This document shows, piece by piece, positions 52,470 to 62,705 of a stretch of DNA of 64,000 nt. A program made the translations under genes and the position numbers. Every line of letters begins with the position of its first letter. Positions within the stretch are counted from its first letter, which is position 1. The notes beneath the pieces are model-generated. The model made no database searches and was not told where the DNA came from. It worked only from the letters and a program-made list of their open reading frames with translations. Source of the DNA: Yponomeuta sedellus (taxonomy: Eukaryota; Arthropoda; Insecta; Lepidoptera; Yponomeutidae); the NCBI GenBank assembly GCA_934045075.1, contig OW203734.1:4797565-4861564 (forward strand), given 5' to 3'.

Positions 52470-53371
52470 CGTGGTTCTTAACCTTGAGTCATGAGGGACC
52501 ATTTCACCCAATTTCTGTCTTACCAGGGACCATAGTTAGTTCATTAGTATGATATAAGCCTTTTTTATTTATTTATAATAATATTTACCATCATAAAAAT
52601 TAATAAAAAAATACTTAATTGAAAATGTAAAAATAAAACTAAACCTAAGGCTAATTTAAATAAAATATTTGAGTCAGATCGCTGTCGGCCAAGATTATTT
52701 AAAAATAGTAATTATTACATGCATCAAATGAATAAAGATAAATGAATGAATTTTAGACGATCGCGTATATTAACTTTGTAGTGGACGGCTCGCTACCGAT
52801 TACCAGCGATCAACTGAGCGTCGAAATACAACAAGACGCGTTACTTATCAAAGTGATGCAGTTTGTGCGTAGCGGGTGGCCACGAAAAGTAAGCGATGCC
52901 GGGATTAAGCCATATCATCAATGTAGGCTGGAGTTGTCTATTGAGAACGGTTGCTTACTCCGTGGTCACAAAGTAATTATTCCTAAGTCCTTACAGGGAA
53001 AGATATTAAAAGAACTGCATTAAATATAAATGGATGAATTTTAGTAAAAAATAGACTAATATATTTATGTGAATTCTAAACATTATGTTTTTTTTCCCCA
53101 TTACAATTCGTAGTTGCATGTGTAATCAAGATGTCGCTATCTAAGACATGCTTGGCCTAACACAAGCCTTTTGGTTGCTGGGTTGGTATTAGTAATATCT
53201 ATACCTAAATGTAAATAGATAAAGCAGTTTTTCATCTATCTATAAATGAAACACGCATAATTTTTTGACTAACACTCATTTCATTATTATTTCGCTATAA
53301 TAGCTTCGTGGACGCCTTGGAATGCTTCCAAAGACCACCAGTGGTTCGCAGACCACTGGTTAAAAACCACT
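52470..53371 (+). mobile_element. hAT-like non-autonomous element, ends only
   Basis: Left ACGTGGTTCTTAACCTTGAG and right CAGACCACTGGTTAAAAACCAC resemble hAT termini of the CAGTGGTTCTTAACC type. No 8-bp duplication is evident and no transposase is present. A gypsy fragment lies inside. Confidence 0.5.
52757..53027 (+). pseudogene. Ty3/gypsy pol fragment (start of integrase region)
   Basis: The frame 52781..53023 begins with GTG and has DGSLPITSDQLSVEIQQDA, VMQFVRSGWP, ENGCLLRGHKVIIP and ILKELH, the linker between RNase H and the integrase H2C2 zinc finger. Bounded by imperfect 17-bp direct repeats AAATG(A/G)ATGAATTTTAG at 52740..52756 and 53028..53044. Truncated and non-functional. Confidence 0.8.
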
Positions 53372-53689
53372 GCTTTAATGGAACGCGAAGCCAATTAGTG
53401 CCGATATCTTGCTCAATGGCATCAAAGGAGTACTCGAACGCACGCGATCCAGCATTGGCAATGACAGTTCAAAGCCATTGCTTTAGATGAAGTGATATCT
53501 TAAACCAATTACAGTGACAATTCTTTGCGCAGACATTTATAAAAAAAATATATTAATAACTTCCACAGAACACAATCACTTGACCTGGTCCCAAACTAGG
53601 GCAAAAAGAGAGAGAGATAAATTGTTATTGCTATATAATTTCTACGCTATTGTAATATGTTTTAAGCACGCGATTCGAGTCGTCGTACT
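53372..53689. other. Non-coding stretch
   Basis: Nothing recognised. Confidence 0.4.
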
Positions 53690-53985
53690 AACCGTGCTGC
53701 GGTCCCCACTGCTGGAGTATGGGTCTCTTGCGACGCAGGAAGGTTAGGCCATACTCCACCACGAGCGGGTTGGGCGAGCATTGTAAGTCAATGGCGGACT
53801 ATAATGTCAGAAGTTATCAAGCTGCCCAAAAAGGCTGTCATGTAATGCCACGTAATGGCTCCAACGGTTTAACGTGCCTTGCGAAGCACAGAAGTCACGG
53901 AACGGTCACACATCCTGCACCTGACCAAGCCTGTCGTTGCTTAACTCAGTGATAGATTTACTGGGTTCAACTACGCGAGCGCTAC
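53690..53985 (-). mobile_element. 5S-SINE, diverged
   Basis: GGTCCCCACTGCTGGAGTAT, body CAGAAGTTATCAAGCTGCCC, head GACCAAGCCTGTCGTTGCTT. Confidence 0.78.
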
Positions 53986-55293
53986 GCGCGGGTGCGTAAT
54001 AAAGTTCATACTTGCTTTCTTTTTGAAATGACCTGTGCGTTGAGTGAATCGAATATTTATCAGCCTGTCATATATTGCAAGATGACGTCTTAAATCGGGC
54101 AGTTAGAGGGTTAGCGAAGTTTTGTTGGCTTTATGATAAAGATTACATGTTTAAATCCGTGACCCAAGTTACTATTTTTACAACCATAACATACTGCATC
54201 ATATAGAGATGCATATTATCAAAGAAAAATAGTAATTTTCTTTGTCTTATTTTGTTTTATTTATAACACAATGCTCAGTTAACTGTCGCTCAAGTTTAGT
54301 TAACGATTTTTTTGCAACTTAATATAATCCATTTGTCTTCACGATTACAATATTAGTTTGGTTATAAAAGGGTCAAGTCTTGGTTATGTTTATGCATTCG
54401 TTGTTTATTAAAATTCTTAGTACATAAGAATTGTAATTAAAAAGAATCGCAAATTTTAATTTCGATTTAGCAATTTTTGATTCATTGCAATATTTACAAA
54501 AGGCTGGTTGCAAGACTGTTTATTTTTTAAATTACAATCATCACGTGTACGTTTTCGCTCGCTGTACCGGGCTAGAAATTTTTTTGCTCGCTAACCTCTC
54601 TAGACCTTTCTATTCTGGGACATAAGTGTCACTAGTGTAAGTAAGAGGAAACGTTTTTAGAGCTGCGCTAAATATTTTATTGTTTTCGGAACACAAAACA
54701 CCCACGCTGTGCCCACACTAGTCAACACGTGAATTTGTCTTACCGACCTCCAAATAGCGCTAGGAGTGAACTGAAAAATATCTAAAGTTTGCCTACAGTT
54801 TACCACTAGAAATGTTAACTTTTCACTCAATGAAACTTTAACGTTCTATAGCTAAAGTTTGGAACAGAAAAGGTCAAATAACTATCTACCGAAAAGGTGC
54901 ATTTTGTTGACGCTGGTTCCTTAAGAATTTTTGAACAGGATGTTAAGAGGGTAAGATAAGATAAGATAAGAATATTCTTTATTGTACACACCAGAAAATA
55001 ATTACAGAGACAACAGTTACAAAAGAAGAGGTACAATTGGCGGCCTTATTGCTGATAGCAATTTCTTCCAGGCAACCTTAAATCGTAGAGGGTAAGAGAC
55101 CTACACACTACCCTTAAGAGGGTAGTGTGTAGGGAGTCTTCATATATCTTTTATAGTATTTATATGCACCTAGCATATAAGAAAACTTTAATTCGTAAAA
55201 CCAAAATCATCTGCCAACAAACTGTTATGCAGTTTGGCAGAAACTAACTTCTGTAATTTTTTGTAAAATACAAAATAAACGACTTCCAAAAAC
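53986..55293. other. Non-coding with an H tail
   Basis: Minus-strand H tail at 54950..55085 with (GATAA)n, ATTCTTTATTGTACACACC and GGCGGCCTTATTGCTGATAG. No gene in 1.3 kb. Confidence 0.45.
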
Positions 55294-55917
55294 ACAGTTG
55301 CTAAAAAAGTAGCGTATTAAAGGGACGTTTAGCGTGCGGGATGTGGGCTATTACAAACTCGTGCTTTTTTTTTACCTTTCCCGCACTCGTGCGTTTTCTT
55401 TCCCAACTGTCAAAATAATGTCTATTAAAAAGAAAAACCACCCATCTTTTGGTTTTTCTTTAATGAACCAGTTTTAACTAAAAAAAAATCATAGAAGTTT
55501 TTATGAGCTACTAATTTGTTTCAATATCAGATTTAATGATTTGATTGAATGATTTAAGTTAGGTTTCATTTCATTTCATCTCATTAAATTTCATTTTCAT
55601 TTCATATCAATAAAAATATACTACTGAAGACTTGGCTGTATGGGCATAGTTACCTTTGCCTAATAGAATGGGTGAAGAAATAAAATCTCTGCTTATATTT
55701 TTTTACGGTTGGCGCCATTTTCCAAATAATTTTTCTTTATTAAATTGCTTATTTTTTCGCAACGTATTAAAAATAGTCGTTCAGTACACGTGCGGAACCG
55801 TCATTGCAACTTGTTCCGGCTGACAACCCTCGCCTTCGGCTGCGCCTCGGCTCGGGTAGACAGTGTCGGAACTCTTTGCAATGACAGCCTTTCCGCACTT
55901 GTAATGAAATATACTAT
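55294..55917 (-). mobile_element. F repeat, uninterrupted copy, 624 bp
   Basis: Reverse complement of the split copy at 13076..20720 and the template that shows where that copy was broken. Ends AGTTGCTAAAAAAGTAGC and AATATACTAT. No coding capacity. Confidence 0.75.
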
Positions 55918-56607
55918 TTTGCAATACTTTGTAAATTTAATTATCAATTACACCGTCAATAGTATCACATTAGTTTGATTTAAGAAATCATTTAGTTTTT
56001 TTTCTGGCTGGGTCTGTATATCTATCTATCTATATGTCAACTACCAGTTGGTTTATAGGTAGGTTGGTATCATTAGTTGAACGCTGGGCTCACTTTCGAG
56101 AGGTGTTAAGTTCGAATCCCGCGGAATGGACTGATTTTTTTTTCAAAGTTACGTACATTTGTGACATTTTAGTAGCAATATCGTAGCTGGAAGAAAAAAG
56201 ATAGATAGAGAACACTTTGCTGTACATAAAAAAGGAAATTACATGGATATTTCTTACTATTTATTACTAAGCTCGCATTTGTACAAATTGATTTTTCAAT
56301 TTAATTCAATTGAAAGAAAACATCGTTAGGAAACCGGAGTGTCTGAGGCGTTAACATACTTCAGTGTTACGGACAATGGATCAAATATGAGGCTAAGGGA
56401 TGCGGTTGTAGCGTGCTATGCAACTGGTACAGTTTAAATAAGTAATTTTCACACAGCACAATATGATCTAGTTCCAAACTAGCATACTCTATGATATAAT
56501 TACCGATTTTTATTGATATCCAATCAAGAATATCACAAATATGGTAACACACCTACTTTGAACATTGTTCTAGATGATACAAAATGTTTACGAAGCATTT
56601 CTCGTAG
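55918..56607 (+). mobile_element. core-SINE with tRNA-like head, split by an H tail
   Basis: Head about 56065..56130 (GTATCATTAGTTGAACGCTG, AGTTCGAATCCCGCGG), body to 56185, a minus-strand H tail 56190..56280 (GATAGATAGAGAACACTTTG), then GAAAACATCGTTAGGAAACC near 56315. The rest is AT-rich. Confidence 0.55.
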
Positions 56608-56690
56608 CACATTCGTAGCACTTATGGTAGCAAATTTGTAGCAAAGGCGTAGCTAAGTCGTAGCAAATTCGTAGCAGAGCTCCCAGCACT
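56608..56690 (+). repeat. Degenerate minisatellite
   Basis: About seven units built on TCGTAGCA(A/C)A(T/A)T. Confidence 0.65.
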
Positions 56691-56804
56691 ACTGGTAGTA
56701 CTTCAACGCAGCGAACCAAGATTGGTTTAATCTTTGCTTTATTAGACTAATATAACAAAGGAAAGAACGAACCTTCAACAAAGACCTCTAAGCCTATACA
56801 GAGC

Positions 56805-56843
56805 AGAGGCTTAGCAGGAATACCTTATTCCTGCTAAGCCTCT
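56805..56843. repeat. Perfect 18-bp hairpin
   Basis: AGAGGCTTAGCAGGAATA and TATTCCTGCTAAGCCTCT around a 3-nt loop. No poly-T or gene context to make it a terminator. Confidence 0.8.
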
Positions 56844-57689
56844 ATGGCTCTATGGCCTATTCTATAGAATGTGATTTTCCTCCCAATGAAAGTAAAGCAA
56901 GATTTACTGTCTTTTTTATAAGCCACACTCCTCAGAGGCAGTTTAGTATTGGTAAAAAGGTATTGTCTCTATTGTCTCTCCTCCATTGTCTATGGTAAAA
57001 AGAAAGATGAAACAGATCGTTAAAACTATATCTGAATAGGGTTTTAGAAGCATCGTGTTTTTATAAAATCGTGTTATTTATCTTTCTATGGTTTCCTGGA
57101 AGAAATTGCTTTTAGTAATAAGGCCTCCAATTATACAATTTTTTTTATATATTTCTGTTACGTTAATTTCTGTGTACTATCTATCTTTTTATAAATAACA
57201 CGGTTCTAAACAAGCACCATGTTATTTATAGAAACACGTGAATTTTAAATGGTTTGATCGATTTTTACGGTTAGGTATTTAAATTGCTTTGTTTTCTGAT
57301 TCAATTAATCAACATCCAATTAATCAAACTAATTTTCTTTGCACAACAAATTTCATCTCTCTGTTTGAATTCACTTTCTTGTGATTTCGTCGGATTAGAT
57401 TGAAAATTGCTTTAGTATTTTGTACGAGTAGATTGAAGTGGTTGAACTCCGAAGCTGCAGTTCACCTCTCAAAAACATTTCAAAAAGTGCCCGTGACTTT
57501 TCAGCTTGTAATATTTTTCGGTCTAGACCGGCGACATTATTGTGAAATATCGAGGCCATAACCGGTGCTCGCCGTTGCCTTGTTTTACCACTTTTTGTGC
57601 ATATCGTGAAAATAGTGAAAATACGTTGTAAATTTTTAACCCGTTGTGGAGTCGAATGATGTACCTATTTTTATGGTATCTTCTCTCCT
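56844..57689. other. Non-coding with an H tail
   Basis: Plus-strand H tail at 57095..57190 (GGAAGAAATTGCTTTTAGTA). No gene. Confidence 0.45.
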
Positions 57690-57830
57690 GAGCACTGCAG
57701 GCAAACTGACAACTGGATTTTTTAAAGGGTAGGCAGGGACTAGGGTTGGCCATGAGCACTGCAGACAACCTCACACCTGGATTTTTGAAGGGTAGACAGG
57801 GACTAGAGTTGGCCACTTTCCGTGCTCCCG
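57690..57830 (+). repeat. Tandem duplication of about 65 bp
   Basis: GAGCACTGCAGGCAAACTGA ... GACTAGGGTTGGCCAT followed by GAGCACTGCAGACAACCTCA ... GACTAGAGTTGGCCA. The open frame across it is a by-product. Confidence 0.75.
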
Positions 57831-58792
57831 ACAAACCTCGGATGGAGCACAAATTTTATTTAAATAAATTCTATCTTACTTGATTTTTGTCGGGAGAGTC
57901 CGACAAAGAATATTGACCATTTTGTTTGAGCATCAGGCTAAACGTGAACAGAATATCAGTAAAAAGATAACTTGGTCAATAATTCTTATTTATTTTTAAA
58001 CAAATAATTTTGCTTTCATCGTTGTAACCATGGAACGTAAAAATAAAAAAAATATTTTGCTGGATCGACATTTTTGTTGAGATAAAAGACGCCATTGGCC
58101 TCCATTTTTAAAAGTTTTAAGTTTTTTTTAGGTACGTACATGTTTTTAAACTAAAAAAATGTGACTGACATAATCACAAAAAACGTTTTTAAAATATGAT
58201 TACCTATCCTATATTATCACAAGCCAAGTCGTTAAAAGATGAAAACAGTTAAAGAACATATTCATGCCGCACGAAGAGGAAGGGAATAGACAAAACAGTT
58301 TGTGATTGACACTATTGACAGCTATTTTTTTTTGTTGCCAGAAAAAAAGTAATCGATTTCCGATTCGATTCTTGTCGTATTTCTTTTCATTTGCTCGTGA
58401 GGGGTTTGTGAGAAGCTAAAGATATTAATTGATACACTTTTGCCTATTTATTTATTCCAAACAAAACATTGTTTACAAAACACACCTAATTGTTTACAAA
58501 ACACACTAAAAAGAACATAACATGAATCATGATATGAATTATTTCCCAATCGATAATAAATTAATAATTAGTACTGGCAACACAAAAGCCGAAAGTGGCA
58601 AAAAAAGACAGGAAGAAAACTTATTAAATTGATTGTTTTTATCGTTTAAATGGTTACTCCGAAAATATAAAAAATATTCGTGTTTTATTAATAATGACCA
58701 TTTATTACTTTGTATCATTATGAACATGCTGTTCACGCATAGCCGAAAGTGGTCAATGTCCTTTAGCTCTGATTCGTACTTAGGTATTAACA
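57831..58792. other. AT-rich non-coding stretch
   Basis: Nothing recognised in almost 1 kb. Confidence 0.4.
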
Positions 58793-59174
58793 TAACACAA
58801 CACAGCACAGCACAGCACAGCACAGCACAGAACAGCGCAGCGCAGCGCAGCGCAGCGCAGCGCAGCGCAGCGCAGCACAGCACAGCACAGCACAGCACAG
58901 CACAGCACAGCACAGCACAGCACAGCACAGCACAGCACAGCACAGCACAGCACAGCACAGCACAGCACAGCACAGCACAGCACAGCACAGCACAGCACAG
59001 CACAGCACAGCACAGCACAGCACAGCACAGCACAGCACAGCACAGCACAGCACAGCACAGCACTGCACAGCACAGCACAGCACAGCACAGCACAGCACAG
59101 CACAGCACAGCACAGCACAGCACAGCACAGCACAGCACAGCACAGCACAGCACAGCACAGCACAGCACAGCACA
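58793..59174 (+). repeat. (CACAG)n pentanucleotide array, about 75 units
   Basis: Mostly CACAG, with a block of eight CGCAG units at 58836..58875 and a single CACTG at 59061..59065. The 5-bp unit contains no stop in any frame, so all six frames are open and give spurious HSTAQ or CAVLC repeat proteins. Confidence 0.95.
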
Positions 59175-59184
59175 ACATGAACAT

Positions 59185-59350
59185 ACATTACTTCTGGCTC
59201 CACACTAGAATACTCTGTGTCGTGGGAACCATACGACATCACAAATATGCAAACATCCAATACCTGAGGTTTTTTGTCCCCAGCCGGAATTTGAACCCGG
59301 GGCCTCTCGCATGGTAGGCAGATGCACTACCGCTGCGCCACAGAGGTCGT
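59185..59350 (-). mobile_element. B-SINE
   Basis: Minus-strand copy: CTCTGTGGCGCAGCGGTAGT head, GGTTCAAATTCCGGC box B, GTATTGGATGTTTGC body. It directly abuts the CACAG array. Confidence 0.8.
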
Positions 59351-60191
59351 CAGAGGAGGTATTAGCCTATATAAACTTACACAAGCTCTGCAGTATCATA
59401 AATGCTAAACGACCCTGTTTATTCAAAGCACCGTCCATTGCGCAGGGCGTTCAGCTCGCCGTCCATTGCGCGTGGAGTTCATCTCGCCGTTCCCGGTCGG
59501 TTGAGCGGAATGTTTCCTGCGAGAGCGATAGCGTTGCACTTGCTCCGTATATTATTATTATTAGTACTTTATTGCACAATAAAAACGTACAATGCGGCGA
59601 ACTTAATCCCATAAGCATTTTTTTTTACCAGTCAACCGCAGGAGGTAGACGAAAAAGTTGGCAGGCGTGAAAAAAAAAGGAAAAAAAAAATTGTGTAGTA
59701 ATTTGGTGTAATTAAATAAACTTAAACATAAAGTATAATGTCTGTACTTCTGTTTGTAGCGTAATGTAGCCTTTATTGTCTCACTGGTAGAGCACAGGTT
59801 TTCTCTCAGAGAGAGAGAGAATTTGATTAAACATTACGCATAGCCATCGCGTAATGACGATTCAATTAATCCGTCGTTTCATTTGTTATTTCAACACCTC
59901 CTTAACACCGCTTTTACAATTTTAACCCCTCAGGTGAAATCAAACGCAGTTAACTAGTGGAACTGCTACTACAAATGTACGTTACTTAGATAACAAAGAC
60001 ACTTGGTACATACCCACAATATACCAAACAATAACACTCTGAGGTTCGAACCTACGACCTCCTGTGTGGCAACCGATCTGACGGCCGCGCTACTAATAAA
60101 CGTAACTGGACTTCAACATAATAGCTCTCGCTGCAGAGCTGAGCCTTTTCTTGCGACAACCTCAGAAAATGAGTAAGGTAAAGCGGAATAT
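59351..60191. other. Non-coding with small repeats
   Basis: A 28-bp unit (CCGTCCATTGCGC...TTCA.CTCG) occurs twice from 59432. An H-like TTTATTGCACAATAAAA lies at 59569. A minus-strand core-SINE head lies at 59960..60110 (GAGGTTCGAACCTACGACC). No gene. Confidence 0.45.
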
Positions 60192-60440
60192 ACGTTAAGG
60201 AATAACGAATTTATATAGGCACGTTAAGCCGTTGGTGCCGGCTGTCATTTAATGGCAGTCGTTAAGCCATGTCAGAGGCCTTATGGGCGGCTTGATAACT
60301 TCTTGCAGTAAGGCCCGCCACTGTCTTACAATCCTCCACCAACCCGGACTTGGCCCCCGTGGTGGAGTATGGCCTAACCTTCCTGCGATGCAGGAAGAGA
60401 CCCGTGCCCCAGCAGTGGGGACAGATAAGGGTTGATAAGG
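60192..60440 (+). mobile_element. 5S-SINE, 5'-truncated, with target duplication
   Basis: AAAGCGGAATAT at 60180..60191 and 60441..60452. The SINE begins at GGCACGTTAAGCCGTTGG, so the 5S head was lost on insertion. About 26 bp of filler precede it. A 5' truncation of this kind is typical of target-primed reverse transcription. Confidence 0.85.
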
Positions 60441-60452
60441 AAAGCGGAATAT

Positions 60453-60851
60453 TATAATGGCGGCTGTACACACTCGCCTAAGACACAGCATATTTATCTT
60501 ACATTGCGAGTTTCACAGGACGATCCTATAGTGCTTATTGTATGAAACCTGCAACGAGTTATAAATTCTTTGGCTCTAGGGCGAGCGTTTTGAGCCGCCA
60601 TTAGGCTTAGTTAAACAAAAGATTAATCAAATAATAGTCCCTTTAGTTGACCTCTAACACTGAAAACTTAGTTCCTTATAATTTTACTATGCTTTTCACA
60701 GTTAAGTTGCACCCAGGGGAAGTTTATTTGCCCCTTTTTCCCTTAACTTTTAAGTGTTCATGTTTATTGATACTTTGGGACATTGTTTTTTTTCATGACC
60801 ATTCTGAACGCAAAATTGATACAGAAACAGCAGATATTGAAAATAAGATAC
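60453..60851. other. Non-coding stretch
   Basis: Nothing recognised. Confidence 0.4.
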
Positions 60852-61185
60852 GTTAACGATCCTTGTATGTCCCCACTGCTGGGGCACGGGTCTCTTCCTG
60901 CATCGCAGGAAGGTAAGGCCATACTCTACCACGGGGGCCAAGTCCGGGTTGGTGGAGGATTGTAAGACAGTGGCGGGCCTTACTGTCAGAAGTTATCAAG
61001 CTGCCCATAAGGCCTCTGACATGACTTAACAACTGACATCGATATAACAGACGGCAGCAACGGCTTAACGTGCCTTGCGAAGCACGGAAGCGCTCGGAAA
61101 AATGCCACTAGCGGTCACAGGACGGTCACCCATCCCGTACCTGACCACGTTTGTTGGTGCATAACTCAAGTGATTGATTTCAATT
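60852..61185 (-). mobile_element. 5S-SINE, near full length
   Basis: Tail CCTTGTATGTCCCCACTGC, head GACGGTCACCCATCCCGTAC and GTTGGTGCATAACTCAAG. TAAGATAC at 60844..60851 and 61186..61193 is a likely target duplication. Confidence 0.85.
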
Positions 61186-61272
61186 TAAGATACAATTGGC
61201 ATTCATTGTAATAAATGTCTAATGACTTTTTCGAGTTATATTATTTTTAAGGGACAAATGTCCTTCATTGGA

Positions 61273-61308
61273 AGCGTAGACGCAAAATATTGATTTTGCG
61301 TCTACGCT
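61273..61308. repeat. Perfect 16-bp hairpin
   Basis: AGCGTAGACGCAAAAT and ATTTTGCGTCTACGCT around ATTG. Confidence 0.8.
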
Positions 61309-61374
61309 TTCAATTTGCGTGAGGGAGAATTGGAGAATCGAGAACCTGCCGTCGTAACGCTTCGCACTAACATA

Positions 61375-61638
61375 ATATATCGCACCCTCAGAACGAAAGA
61401 GGCCAAAGCCAAAAAATAGTGAAATTGAGTTACAATCATAGAGTCATAAAAAGGTATGCCGTGGACGGAAGATTCGCTATGCTCTTTTTTTACAATAAGT
61501 GCCTTTGTTTTACTATTCATCGGATAGAGCATACCTTTTTATGTCTCTCTATGATTGTTAGCTCAATTTTTTGAGATTTTTTGAGTATTTAAACTATTTT
61601 TTGACTTAGGCCTCTTTCGTTCTGAGGGTGCGATATAT
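61375..61638. mobile_element. 264-bp MITE with perfect 30-bp TIRs and TA target site
   Basis: ATATATCGCACCCTCAGAAC at the left and its exact complement at the right, flanked by TA at 61373..61374 and 61639..61640. Inner arms also pair (CATAAAAAGGTATGC / GCATACCTTTTTATG). TA sites suggest Tc1/mariner mobilisation. Confidence 0.85.
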
Positions 61639-61719
61639 TAACTCATCATTATCAGCCTACCGCTGTTCGCTAGCGAATAGGGTGTGGGGTTCTTGCGGGT
61701 ATAATAATAAAATGTCTGA

Positions 61720-62105
61720 CAGCGGTGGTAGCTCAGTGGGTAGAACCATAGACTGGCAAGCGAGAGCCCCAGGTTCGATCCCGAGTGCGGGCATGTACCA
61801 ATGACTTTGTTTAATTTCAAAGTTACGTACATTTGCGAATTTGCAGTCGCAATACCACACGCTAACTGTGAAGGAAAACATCGTGAGGAAACCCGCGGCT
61901 TGGTTGGCTCCACACGTATTGACTAGTCTTTCCTGTGGGCTAGGCCGACTAAGCTGTCAGGATGGTATAGGTGCTGGGCAAGCCTACACCATCTATAAAA
62001 CCATGACCCAAGCACTACAGCGTCGGAGTGGTCCCTTCACCCATCTAGTGTGAGTGAAGATGCCACTGGACGCTGTATAAATCATCTCATTAATTAGATG
62101 CAAAA
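61720..62105 (+). mobile_element. core-SINE, full length with tRNA-like head
   Basis: Head with GGTGGTAGCTCAGTGGGTAG (box A) and GGTTCGATCCC (box B), then CAAAGTTACGTACATTTGCG, GAAGGAAAACATCGTGAGG, GCTCCACACGTATTGACTAG and GATGCCACTGGACGCTGTAT. Best-preserved member in the window. Confidence 0.85.
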
Positions 62106-62207
62106 AGGCCAATATTATTATAATAATAAAAGGTTTACTACTTCCAAAACAACGTATTTATTACTAAACCGTGGAATATCGTCGTTCATATTGCAAAATG
62201 TACTATT

Positions 62208-62705
62208 TAAAAACCTATTTAGAGGCTAAAAATTTCACCCATGCCGGGATTCGAACCCGCAACCTCTGGCAGAGCGCTGGCACGGATAGCCAGAGGTTGC
62301 GGGTTCGAATCCCGGCATGGGTGAAATTTTTAGCCTCTAAATAGGTTTTTAAATTTGTCCTCAGCACGGGTTAGTGCATTAAAAATAAAAATAGTATAAT
62401 CATGTGGGTACAGTGATATCGTTCCAATGTAAAACCTAACTGCAAAGTAGGTAGTCGGGGCTGTAAGTGATGCAATTTGCTTAAGCCAGATGTCGCTGCC
62501 TGTACGTAATACAGAGAATAGTGTAAAGAGGTTCGAAATTTCACTGATGCCGGTGAGTCGCCCATTGGCTCAATTGGTATAGCGCTGGCACGGATAGCTA
62601 GAGGTTGCGGGTTCAAATCCCGGCATGGGTGAAATTTTTAGCCTCTAAATAGGTTTTTAAATTAGTCCTTAGCACGGGTTAGTGCATTAAAAATAAAAAT
62701 TGTAT
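62208..62705. mobile_element. T-SINE inverted pair followed by a tandem unit
   Basis: Minus 62208..62278 faces plus 62272..62400; both carry TTGCGGG and GTGAAATTT. The plus copy runs through the linker (CATGTGGGTACAGTGATATC) into a third full unit ending near 62705. About 30 bp around 62275 form a very tight palindrome. Confidence 0.8.

Noticed and set aside
57523..57852. 109-codon frame with repeated PSPCLPFK motif
   Set aside because: Explained by the tandem duplication of about 65 bp on the other strand; no domain and no conservation evidence.
58539..59260. Large cysteine/alanine/leucine or HSTAQ repeat proteins
   Set aside because: Produced by the CACAG pentanucleotide, which has no stop in any frame on either strand.
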